Assembly: GCA_019308985.1 (NCBI GenBank) | Contig: JAFDHB010000004.1 | Span: forward strand, 1-55,261 | DNA length: 55,261 bases | DNA from: Deltaproteobacteria bacterium | GTDB taxonomy: Bacteria > Desulfobacterota > DSM-4660 > Desulfatiglandales > HGW-15 | Reading direction: 5' to 3' | Shown: positions 28,014-35,133 of the stretch, one piece after another | Numbering within the stretch: the first letter of the stretch is position 1 | How the letters are laid out: every line of letters starts with the position of its first letter | Position numbers and translations under genes: made by a program | The notes under the pieces: generated by a model | What the model was told of the DNA's origin: nothing | The model's input: only the letters and a program-made list of their open reading frames with translations | The model's database searches: none

Positions 28014-28400
28014 GTGGCCCGACCGAAACCGGGAAACCGAAAAACCGAGGACATTCTGTCCATCCTCGGACAGATGGAAAGGGAGAAGATCCAGCGGAAG
28101 GCAACCCTGTTTTTCGGGGCAAGGACGGCAAGAGACCTCCTCTACCATGATCAGCTCGCTGCGCTTGAGGGGAGGCTCCATAATTTCAAATACATCCCTA
28201 CCCTGTCCCGCCCGGCAGAGAAGGACGGGTGGGAGGGAGAAAGGGGCAGGGTCACCAACCTTATTCAAAAATACGTCCGGCAAGACGCCCCCGTTGATGT
28301 CTACATGTGTGGTTCGCCGGCAATGATCGACTCCTGTCTGGAGGCTCTCAAGCAGAAGGGTATCCCGGAGGAGAACATCTTTTTCGACAAATTTGAATAG
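28014..28400 (+). pseudogene. NqrF-like flavoprotein reductase, C-terminal fragment
   Basis: The 128-residue frame carries only the C-terminal half of an NAD-binding ferredoxin-reductase domain as in NqrF and related oxidoreductases: ILGQMEREKIQRKATLFFGA, ARDLLYHDQLAALE, FKYIPTLSRP, YMCGSPAMIDSCLEALK, and terminal IFFDKFE. The ferredoxin and FAD-binding parts and the GGxGxAP nucleotide motif are missing; homology begins abruptly near residue 14. The only start is GTG at 28014 with no ribosome site and stops just upstream. It is probably a remnant of a reductase that once lay before cooS and may have supplied or accepted its electrons. Confidence 0.7.
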
Positions 28401-28406
28401 GGGATG

Positions 28407-28487
28407 AATCCGGCAATATGGTTGCCTTCCCCCAAATATATGGGGCGAGCTGACCGTGTCAGTGGAAATCCGGCGACATGGTTACCT
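28407..28487. repeat. Two direct repeats upstream of cooS
   Basis: AATCCGGCAATATGGTTGCCT at 28407-28427 (21 bases, split here as AATCCGGCAATATGG + TTGCCT) recurs as AATCCGGCGACATGG + TTACCT at 28467-28487, exactly 60 bases on, with 18 of 21 identical positions. They could be paired regulator-binding sites or a short repeat remnant. Confidence 0.55.
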
Positions 28488-28676
28488 CGGTCCATACCCC
28501 GCAGCGCGGGCGCCTACTCCAGAGATGGGAAATTGGTGACCCTGGTCAGACTCTCCTAGGCCCGGAACTGCCTGCCGTGAATACCCTTGATAGGAACATA
28601 ATGTTTGGAATTAACGATGAGTAGCGATACCTTTAGTAGGGATGGGGTCGCTGCGATCATAGCATCGGCAAAACCA

Positions 28677-28705
28677 TTGACGAAACCAGCCTTGTGATAT
28701 ACAAT
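28677..28705 (+). promoter_or_regulatory. cooS: Candidate sigma-70 promoter of cooS
   Basis: TTGACG (28677-28682) and TACAAT (28700-28705) are separated by exactly 17 bases and lie about 40 bases before the preferred start at 28745. This placement also argues against the upstream in-frame ATG at 28694, which would overlap the -10 element. Confidence 0.6.
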
Positions 28706-28744
28706 TCTTTCTGTTTAAATGAAATTCCAGTGGGGAGAGGGGAT

Positions 28745-30652
28745 ATGGAGAAAGAAAGGGTTTCCTATCACGGGTCTGTCCAGCGCCTGGTAGAAAAGAT
28801 CCGCAAGGACGGAATGACGAATATCTGGGATCGCTACAAGGCCCAGGGCCTTGGAAATGATCCGGACAAGAGGTGCCCCTTTTGTATGGGAGGGGTGCGG
28901 TGCGATCTCTGTTCAAACGGGCCGTGTCGTGCCGATGCCGGGAAGGACAAGCGCGGGGTCTGTGGAATCACCGCAGACGGAATGGCAATGCGGATGATGG
29001 TCCTGAGAAACGTCCTGGGTGCTTCGACTTACCATTACCATACGGAACAAACCATCCGCACCCTGCGGGCAACTGCAAAGGGCCGGACTCCATTTGAGAT
29101 AAGAGAGCCAGAAAAGCTTACATCCTTTGCCTCACGCCTGGGTATTGATACCTCTGGAACAGGAGCGGACATCGCCCTCCGGCTCTGCGATTTCGCGGAG
29201 CGAGACTTCCACAGGCAGGCCCATGAGCCGAGCGAGATTGTTACCGCTCTGGCCCCCAGAGAGCGTCAAGAAACCTGGAGAAAACTTGGCATATTCCCCG
29301 GCGGCATTTATGGGGAGATGCTACGAGCAACCAGTTCGTGTCTGACCAACGTAGACGGCTTTTACGTCAGTCTTGCTCTGAAGGCGATGCGCATGGGGGT
29401 CGCCATGGCCTATCAAAGCCAGATCGTCAACGAGTATTGCCAGGACGTACTCTTCGGTATCCCCCGGCCCCACAAGATGCGCGTAGACCTCGGGGTGCTG
29501 GACCCTGACTATGTAAACGTGGTGCCTAACGGTCATGAACCTTTCCTCGGTTTTGCCATGGTCCAGCTTGCCAGTCGGCTCGATTGGCAAGAAAAGGCCA
29601 AGGCTGCTGGTGCAGAGGGGCTCCGGGTGGTTGCATCCATTGAGACAGGACAGGAGATGATCCAGCGCTGGGAAATGAATGACGTGTTCTATGGATTTAC
29701 GGGCAACTGGATCACTCAGGAGGCGGTGCTTGCCAGCGGATGCGTGGATCTCTTCGCCTGTGACATGAACTGCTGCATGCCCATTGATCCCATTTATGCG
29801 GAAAAATACCAGTTCAAGCTTATCCCGGTGAGCGATGTTGTGGCCTTCGAGGGGATCGAGGAACGGCTTGACTACATTCCTGAGAAGGCGGAGGAGCAGG
29901 CTGGAGTCTTGCTGGATATGGCCATCGACAACTTCAAGAAACGCCACGGCAAGATCGAACCGGTCACCGGCTTGCCTGTGAGCGAAGCAATAGTGGGTTT
30001 TTCCACGGAAAGCATCCTGGAGACTTTGGGAGGTACGCTAGATCCCCTTTTGGACGTCATAAAGACAGGATCGATCCGGGGTATTGCCGGATTCGTTTCC
30101 TGCACATCTTTGCGTGACACCGGCCAGGACGTGCACAGTGTCCGAATGGCAAAGGAGCTGATCAAGCGGGACATCCTGGTGCTCTCGATGGGATGCGGGA
30201 ATGCCGCTCTCCAGGTAGCAGGTTTGTGCACGCCCGAGGCCAAGGAGTTGGCGGGTGGCGGAGTCAAAGGCGTGTGTACCGCACTCGGAATCCCGCCGGT
30301 CTTGAGCTATGGAACCTGTACGGACACGGGGCGTTGCGCAGACTTTGTGGCAGCAGTATCAGCCGCCCTTGGGAACGTCCCGGTGCCGGACCTTCCCGTC
30401 GTTGTGGCCGCTCCGGAATACATGGAGCAGAAGGCCACCATAGATGCCATCTTCGCCCTTGCTCTTGGACTATATACCTATGTGAATCCCGTGCCCACCA
30501 TCACCGGAGCCCCGAACCTGGTCCGGCTCCTGACGGAAGAACTCGCCGACATAACCGGCGGGTTGCTCAACGTGAACACTAACCCTGTTGAAGCTGCTGA
30601 TGCCCTCTTGGATCACATAGAGAAAAACCGCAAGAAACTGGGCCTAGGATGA
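28745..30652 (+). CDS. cooS: Anaerobic carbon monoxide dehydrogenase catalytic subunit CooS
   Basis: A 635-residue Ni-Fe-S CO dehydrogenase, interconverting CO and CO2 with ferredoxin-level electrons. The N-terminal cluster region has CPFCMGGVRCDLCSNGPC at 44-61 (clusters D and B), followed by RGVCG and YHYHTEQTIRTL, whose histidines belong to the proton path. Later are GFVSCTSLRDTG, LVLSMGCGNAALQVAGLC and SYGTCTDTGRC, which supply C-cluster ligands. ATG 28745 is chosen for GGGGAGAGG upstream and the promoter position. No acsB, cooC or hydrogenase gene is adjacent, so it may feed a remote Wood-Ljungdahl set together with metF/metV of this window (inference). Confidence 0.96.
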   Translation: MEKERVSYHGSVQRLVEKIRKDGMTNIWDRYKAQGLGNDPDKRCPFCMGGVRCDLCSNGPCRADAGKDKRGVCGITADGMAMRMMVLRNVLGASTYHYHTEQTIRTLRATAKGRTPFEIREPEKLTSFASRLGIDTSGTGADIALRLCDFAERDFHRQAHEPSEIVTALAPRERQETWRKLGIFPGGIYGEMLRATSSCLTNVDGFYVSLALKAMRMGVAMAYQSQIVNEYCQDVLFGIPRPHKMRVDLGVLDPDYVNVVPNGHEPFLGFAMVQLASRLDWQEKAKAAGAEGLRVVASIETGQEMIQRWEMNDVFYGFTGNWITQEAVLASGCVDLFACDMNCCMPIDPIYAEKYQFKLIPVSDVVAFEGIEERLDYIPEKAEEQAGVLLDMAIDNFKKRHGKIEPVTGLPVSEAIVGFSTESILETLGGTLDPLLDVIKTGSIRGIAGFVSCTSLRDTGQDVHSVRMAKELIKRDILVLSMGCGNAALQVAGLCTPEAKELAGGGVKGVCTALGIPPVLSYGTCTDTGRCADFVAAVSAALGNVPVPDLPVVVAAPEYMEQKATIDAIFALALGLYTYVNPVPTITGAPNLVRLLTEELADITGGLLNVNTNPVEAADALLDHIEKNRKKLGLG

Positions 30653-30730
30653 TTGAACGATTGTCCACCGACCAAAAAGTCCCGACCTCGCCTCTTTCGC
30701 CCAAAAGAGAACTCAGGAGGATTAACAGAT

Positions 30731-30946
30731 ATGAATAGTATGGATATTGAAGAACTTATCGCCAAGGGTGAGAGTGAAATCAATGTTGAGGGCATATCTA
30801 TCCCTGCACACATCTTGAAAAAGTTGAAGGAAGACGGATACTCCCACCTGAAGGTTTACAGGGACAACAGGACCATCACGGTTTGGGGAAAGAACTGCTC
30901 AGCCTGCTTTACGGAAGAGCAAGTTCACGATGAAATGGAATCCTAG
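30731..30946 (+). CDS. Small protein downstream of cooS, unknown
   Basis: A 71-residue acidic protein beginning MNSMDIEELIAKGESEIN, with AGGAGG eight bases before the ATG, so translation is likely. Later it reads ISIPAHILKKLKEDGYSHLKVY, then WGKNCSACFTEEQ with a CxxC pair. I do not recognise the family. Lying 78 bases after cooS on the same strand, it may be a maturation or redox partner of CO dehydrogenase, the CxxC pair being the only hint. Confidence 0.55.
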   Translation: MNSMDIEELIAKGESEINVEGISIPAHILKKLKEDGYSHLKVYRDNRTITVWGKNCSACFTEEQVHDEMES

Positions 30947-31124
30947 ACCCGGGTAATTGTAGTTGGGCTCTCGCCAGGATTATTCTATTCCTATGGTCCA
31001 TAGCCGTGTTCCTCTAAAGAGTCTTAGCAGGGTCGGTTTCATCTCCTCGTGATTTTCCCCAGTGTTTTTTGCCTGAAAATACAGGAATTACCCTATTTCC
31101 CCGGTGAGCGACTTAAACTATCCT

Positions 31125-31155
31125 TTGACTTAGAAAGCCCCCAAGATCCTACAAT
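31125..31155 (+). promoter_or_regulatory. Candidate promoter of the sdhAB cluster
   Basis: TTGACT at 31125-31130 and TACAAT at 31150-31155 are separated by 19 bases, a little long, about 80 bases before sdhA. The rest of the 286-base gap (30947-31232) shows no gene. Confidence 0.35.
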
Positions 31156-31232
31156 AGAACCCTTATACTCCGGGATAAACAGAAGAGATCATCCTGCTAT
31201 ATGCCAACCGGGGAGGGGCATAGCGAGGCAAG

Positions 31233-32954
31233 ATGGAATTCAATCATGATGTCGCAATTATAGGTGCGGGGCTGGCAGGTCTCAGGGCCGCTGTAGAGCT
31301 GTCGGATGAGGTCGATGTCGCTCTCATCAGTAAGGTCTACCCTACCCGCTCTCACTCAGGGGCGGCCCAGGGAGGTATTGCTGCTGCCCTTGGAAACGAG
31401 GAACCTGACTCCTGGGAATGGCATATGTACGACACGGTCAAGGGTGGAGACTTCCTCGCAGACCAGGATGCGGCCGAACTCCTTGCAAAGGATGCCCCAC
31501 GGGCCATTTACGAACTGGAACATCTGGGTGTCCCTTTCAATAGGACCTCCAAGGGCACCATAGCACAACGTGCATTTGGCGGACACACGGTCTCTTTTGG
31601 CAAAGGACCTGTCAAACGGGCCTGCCATGCAGCGGACAGGACAGGAAGGGTCATCCTCGATACCCTTTTCGGGACCGCCATAAGGAAGGGCATAAAGGTC
31701 TACGAAGAGTTCTATCTCCTTGACCTGATACTGGAGCGAGAGGGTGTTTCAGGGTTCCTGGCCTATGAGTTGGCCACGGGCGATGTCCGTGTCTTCCGTT
31801 GCAAGGCGATCCTCATCGCAACCGGCGGCTTTGGGAAGGTGTTTCAGAGGACTTCAAATTGCTTCGCGAACACGGGAGACGGGGTTTATCGTGTCTACAA
31901 GGCAGGCATTCCCCTTGAAGACATGGAGTTCGTCCAGTTTCATCCCACAGGCATCCACGACTTGGGGGTCCTGATCAGTGAGGCGGCCCGGGGCGAAGGA
32001 GGCATACTGAGGAACAGGGAAGGCAAGGCCTTCATGGAAGAATACGCCCCTACCCTGAAAGACCTGGCACCCAGAGATCTGGTCTCCAGGGCCATAACAC
32101 AGGAAATACGCAAGGGCATGGGAATTCATGGAAGGGATTTTGTCCACCTGGATCTCACTCACCTGGGCAAGGAACGGCTCGCAGAGAAACTCCCTGACAT
32201 CTCTTCCTTCGTAAGGATCTACCTGGGCATTGATCCATCACTTGAGCCCATACCGGTAGCCCCCACATGCCACTACATGATGGGCGGCATCCCAACGAAC
32301 CTCGAGGGAAACGTCCTGGATGGAAATGGTCGAGGAGTCAGGGGGCTCTATGCGGCAGGAGAATGTGCCTGTGTATCGGTCCATGGGGCAAACCGGCTGG
32401 GATGCAACTCCCTTCTGGACCTGGTGGTATTCGGCCGCAGGGCGGGAAGAAAAATCATGGAAGATTTCAGTGACCTGGACTGGTTGCCGGTTTCGCGCCA
32501 ACTTGCCGAGATGTGGAACGAGCGGATCAGGAAGTTGAAAGAGAGGCAGAGAGGAGTCGGGGCAGACCAACTAAGAGGCGCAATGCAAAAGGTCATGATG
32601 GAGGATTGCAGTGTGTACCGGCAGGAGAAAGGGCTGTCCAGGGCCCTGGAGAAGGTTCGCGATCTCATGGAGCAGTCCGAAAAAACTCAAATTCAAAACC
32701 GAGGTTCACGATATAACACGGACCTGACCGAGGCCATTGAACTGGAATCCCTCCTGCACCTTTCCGAGGTAATCCTTGTCTCTGCCCTGACGAGGCAGGA
32801 GAGCAGGGGAGCGCATTTTCGAGAGGACTTCCCCGAGAGGAACGACCAGGAATGGCTGAAACACTCCCTGGTAAGGAGGACCCGCGAGGGACCGGCCCTT
32901 TCCTACAAGCCGGTCAGGATTACCAGGTTTGAGCCGAAACCGAGAACTTATTGA
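31233..32954 (+). CDS. sdhA: Succinate dehydrogenase/fumarate reductase flavoprotein subunit
   Basis: A 573-residue SdhA/FrdA subunit catalysing succinate-fumarate interconversion. The dinucleotide motif [12 protein letters not shown] is near 9-20. [17 protein letters not shown] near 42-58 includes the His that normally carries covalent [16 protein letters not shown] and RGEGGILRN form the substrate region, and [10 protein letters not shown] with [22 protein letters not shown] follow. GAGGCAAG precedes the ATG. It is followed directly by sdhB. No membrane-anchor (sdhC/D) gene was found on either side. Confidence 0.95.
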   Translation: MEFNHDVAIIGAGLAGLRAAVELSDEVDVALISKVYPTRSHSGAAQGGIAAALGNEEPDSWEWHMYDTVKGGDFLADQDAAELLAKDAPRAIYELEHLGVPFNRTSKGTIAQRAFGGHTVSFGKGPVKRACHAADRTGRVILDTLFGTAIRKGIKVYEEFYLLDLILEREGVSGFLAYELATGDVRVFRCKAILIATGGFGKVFQRTSNCFANTGDGVYRVYKAGIPLEDMEFVQFHPTGIHDLGVLISEAARGEGGILRNREGKAFMEEYAPTLKDLAPRDLVSRAITQEIRKGMGIHGRDFVHLDLTHLGKERLAEKLPDISSFVRIYLGIDPSLEPIPVAPTCHYMMGGIPTNLEGNVLDGNGRGVRGLYAAGECACVSVHGANRLGCNSLLDLVVFGRRAGRKIMEDFSDLDWLPVSRQLAEMWNERIRKLKERQRGVGADQLRGAMQKVMMEDCSVYRQEKGLSRALEKVRDLMEQSEKTQIQNRGSRYNTDLTEAIELESLLHLSEVILVSALTRQESRGAHFREDFPERNDQEWLKHSLVRRTREGPALSYKPVRITRFEPKPRTY

Positions 32955-32955
32955 G

Positions 32956-33663
32956 ATGAAGATTCCTTTCAAGATTTTCAGGTTTGACCCTGAACAGGAC
33001 AGAGAGCCCTATTACAGGACTTACGTGGTGGAGGCCCAACCAAGGGACCGTATTCTGGACTGCTTGAACAGGATCAAGTGGGAACAGGACGGCACTCTTG
33101 GTTACAGGATGTCTTGCGGTCATGGCGTATGTGGATCAGATGCCATGAGAATCAATGGCCGGTGTGCTCTCGCCTGCCAAAAGCTGGTCAGGGATTGTGA
33201 AGGGGAAAAGATCCTTGTGGAACCCCTGCCTTCATTCAAGGTCCTGAAAGACCTTATTGTGGACTTGGCCCCTTTCTTCGAAAAGATCAGGCTGGTGAAA
33301 CCCTATTTGATGACCTCGGATCCCGCTCCCGACAGAGAACGCCCCCAATCGCCTGAAGACAACAAAAAGCCGGACGTTGCAATCCGCTGTATCTTATGCG
33401 CCTGCTGTATGGGAGCCTGTCCTGTCGTCAACGAAAACGAACGGTTCTTGGGCCCGGCCCCCCTTGTATGGGCATTCAGGTTCATATTTGATTCGAGGGA
33501 CGATCAAGTCCTGGAAAGACTCCACCAATTGGACTATAATGACGGGGCGTGGGCCTGTGTAAACCACTTCGAGTGCACCCGCAGTTGCCCGAAGGAGATA
33601 ACCATCACCAAGTACATCAATATCATCAAGAGAGAAATCAAGAAGAAGTTACAGAAAAGGTAG
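32956..33663 (+). CDS. sdhB: Succinate dehydrogenase/fumarate reductase iron-sulfur subunit
   Basis: A 235-residue SdhB/FrdB. The [2Fe-2S] site is CGHGVCGSDAMRINGRCALAC, seen around 55-75 as CGHGVCGS plus GRCALAC; the [4Fe-4S] site is CILCACCMGACP; the [3Fe-4S] site is CVNHFECTRSCPKEI. These carry electrons from FAD in SdhA to a membrane anchor. The ATG at 32956 is one base after the sdhA stop. The membrane partner is missing from this locus. Confidence 0.95.
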   Translation: MKIPFKIFRFDPEQDREPYYRTYVVEAQPRDRILDCLNRIKWEQDGTLGYRMSCGHGVCGSDAMRINGRCALACQKLVRDCEGEKILVEPLPSFKVLKDLIVDLAPFFEKIRLVKPYLMTSDPAPDRERPQSPEDNKKPDVAIRCILCACCMGACPVVNENERFLGPAPLVWAFRFIFDSRDDQVLERLHQLDYNDGAWACVNHFECTRSCPKEITITKYINIIKREIKKKLQKR

Positions 33664-33676
33664 AGCAGGTAACCGA

Positions 33677-33964
33677 ATGACTGGGAAGGTCCTATATTCA
33701 ACGACACCTGAGGATTTTCAGTACGTCAGGGTCAACGTGCCCTGCCAGGATGCCTGCCCAGCCCATACCAATATCCCGGCAGACATCCGCTCCCTTTACG
33801 AGGGCCTTTACGAGCAGGCCTATGACATAAACCGCATCTCAAACATCTTCCCTGGCGTCGTCGGCCGCATATGCTCCCGTCCCTGCGAAGACACGTGCCG
33901 TCACGGGGAACCGGAGCTGGGGCGGCCCTGGAGGCGGTCCTCAAGGCCCGAGAAAGAGACCTGA
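33677..33964 (+). pseudogene. GltD-like FAD-dependent oxidoreductase, N-terminal fragment fused out of frame to korA
   Basis: Residues 1 to about 82 match the N-terminal iron-sulfur domain of GltD-like NAD(P)H oxidoreductases: NVPCQDACPAHTNIPADI, LYEQAYDINRISNIFPGVVGRICSRPCEDTCRHGEPELG. Homology then ends and the frame runs 13 random codons to TGA. At the breakpoint (about 33917-33925) the sequence switches, one base out of phase, to the 3' part of a 2-oxoacid:ferredoxin oxidoreductase alpha gene. All FAD and NAD binding motifs are gone. A long deletion covering the rest of this gene and most of korA is the simple explanation. Confidence 0.75.
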
Positions 33965-34089
33965 AGGTGGGAGCCTTGAAAACAACCTCTTTGTATCCCT
34001 ATCACAAGGATGTGAACAGACTCAACATGGTCACGGGCGTGCCTATTCCTGCTTCCCTGATACTTCAAAGGATCGAGGGTCTACTATGA
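33919..34089 (+). pseudogene. korA-like 2-oxoacid:ferredoxin oxidoreductase alpha, C-terminal remnant
   Basis: About 56 codons in the frame ending at TGA 34087-34089: AALEAVLKARERDLKVGAL, TTSLYPYHKDV, then TGVPIPASLILQRIEGLL. The first part resembles the C-terminal transketolase-like domain of KorA/PorA (arrangement AREEGIKVGLLRP.TLWPFP). The switch after HKDV may be a second joint. The stop overlaps an ATG of a 29-codon frame, and korB follows, as in intact kor operons. The TPP-cooperating catalytic alpha subunit is otherwise absent. Confidence 0.65.
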
Positions 34090-34175
34090 TGGTGATTACC
34101 GTAAAAGGGGAGGAAACCCGGGGGGTACTCGCCCGAGTTTTGTGGATATTGGAAGGAGGGTTCTCCAGGAAATGA
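34086..34175 (+). pseudogene. 29-codon coupled ORF between korA' and korB
   Basis: This frame (MMVITVKGEETRG to GGFSRK) begins in an ATGA overlap with the korA remnant and ends in an ATGA overlap with korB. Such double coupling is expected of a full subunit gene in a kor operon, so it may be a subunit gene reduced by an internal deletion. No family can be recognised from 29 residues. Confidence 0.4.
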
Positions 34176-34978
34176 AGACTCCGGGCAAGACCCTTGCGGA
34201 CAAGATAAAGAAGATCAAGGAATCCAAGGTCCTTACCATCCGGTCGGATAACCTCCCGACCTGGTGCCCGGGGTGCGGCTACTTCGGGATTCACCAGGGC
34301 CTGAATCGGGCGATCCAGGAACTCAATCTCCCGCACCACATGGTGGTTACCGTCTTCGGGATAGGCTGCGCAGGCCGATACCCCTTTTTCACTTCAAACT
34401 ACGGGCTCCACACTGTTCATGGCCGAGCCCTGCCGGTCGCCACCGGGGTCAAGCTGGTCAACCCGGACCTTACAGTCTTCGCAGTGGGCGGTGACGGCGA
34501 CGGTGTTGCCATTGGGGGAGCACACCTATCCCACATCGCAAGGCGCGACATTGATGTCAACTACATCCTTTTCGACAATTCCATCTATGGGCTGACCAAG
34601 GGACAGCCATCTCCCAGTTCTCCGATCGGTTTCAAGACAAAGGCATCTCCGTCCGGGACGGCGGATGCGCCCCTAAATGCCACGCTCACGGCCCTATCCT
34701 ATGGGGCGTCCTTCATCGCGCGTCTGTTTGCAGGTGATCCGGAAGGGATATCCAAGGCCCTCATCGAGGGAATTAAGCACAGGGGTTTTTCCTTTTTCCA
34801 TGTCTATTCCACTTGTCTGACTTTCGATAAACAGTACAAGACATGGGACCACCTCAAGGATTGGGTACACCCCCTGCGAGGCGGATACGATCCCCATGAC
34901 ATAGAGAGGGCATTCAGGGAGGTACTCCGTGACGACTTCAGCACGGGTGTTATATATCGGAGGAAACAGGAGAGATAA
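34172..34978 (+). CDS. korB: 2-oxoacid:ferredoxin oxidoreductase beta subunit
   Basis: A 268-residue beta subunit that binds thiamine diphosphate. Motifs are LPTWCPGCGYFGIHQGL near 34-50, FGIGCAGRYPFF, HTVHGRALPVATGVKL, and the TPP/Mg site GGDGDGVAIGGAHLSHIARR with NYILFDNSIYGLTKGQPSPSS. With an alpha subunit it would oxidise 2-oxoglutarate or a similar 2-oxoacid to the acyl-CoA and reduce ferredoxin, or run in reverse for CO2 fixation. It has no intact alpha partner here. The ATG at 34172 overlaps the preceding stop. Confidence 0.93.
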   Translation: MKTPGKTLADKIKKIKESKVLTIRSDNLPTWCPGCGYFGIHQGLNRAIQELNLPHHMVVTVFGIGCAGRYPFFTSNYGLHTVHGRALPVATGVKLVNPDLTVFAVGGDGDGVAIGGAHLSHIARRDIDVNYILFDNSIYGLTKGQPSPSSPIGFKTKASPSGTADAPLNATLTALSYGASFIARLFAGDPEGISKALIEGIKHRGFSFFHVYSTCLTFDKQYKTWDHLKDWVHPLRGGYDPHDIERAFREVLRDDFSTGVIYRRKQER

Positions 34979-34993
34979 CTCGCAAGCCAGTCT

Positions 34994-35062
34994 GGGTGTA
35001 GGAGGAACCCCTGGTTGCGATTCGATGCACGCATATCGCAGGAAAAAACCTGCTCCTACAGG
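34994..35062. repeat. REP-like palindromic repeat, copy 1
   Basis: Outer arms TGTAGGAG and CTCCTACA enclose inner GGTTGCGAT and ATATCGCA, giving a nested palindrome of about 69 bases between korB and the aconitase gene. A near-identical element lies at 49859-49935. Confidence 0.7.
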
Positions 35063-35133
35063 GACGTTTTTCCGGGATTGAGTTTTTGAACTTGTATTGA
35101 TCCATTGCACTTGATTTTGCTTTAGGAGAGAAT

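Larger units (their letters stand above)
28401..28744. other. cooS upstream region
   Basis: This 344-base region contains a pair of direct repeats (28407-28427 and 28467-28487) and the cooS promoter candidate. No gene was recognised on either strand. A TGTCA...CGACA pair near 28456-28477 has the wrong spacing for a CooA site. Confidence 0.5.

Noticed and set aside
28456..28480. CooA-type CO-sensor site before cooS
   Set aside because: TGTCA and CGACA are present but about twelve bases apart instead of six, and overlap the direct repeat.
28407..28487. CRISPR array
   Set aside because: Only two imperfect repeat units, no third unit and no cas gene.
29321..29947. 208-codon minus-strand frame inside cooS
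   Set aside because: Antisense shadow of the CO dehydrogenase gene.
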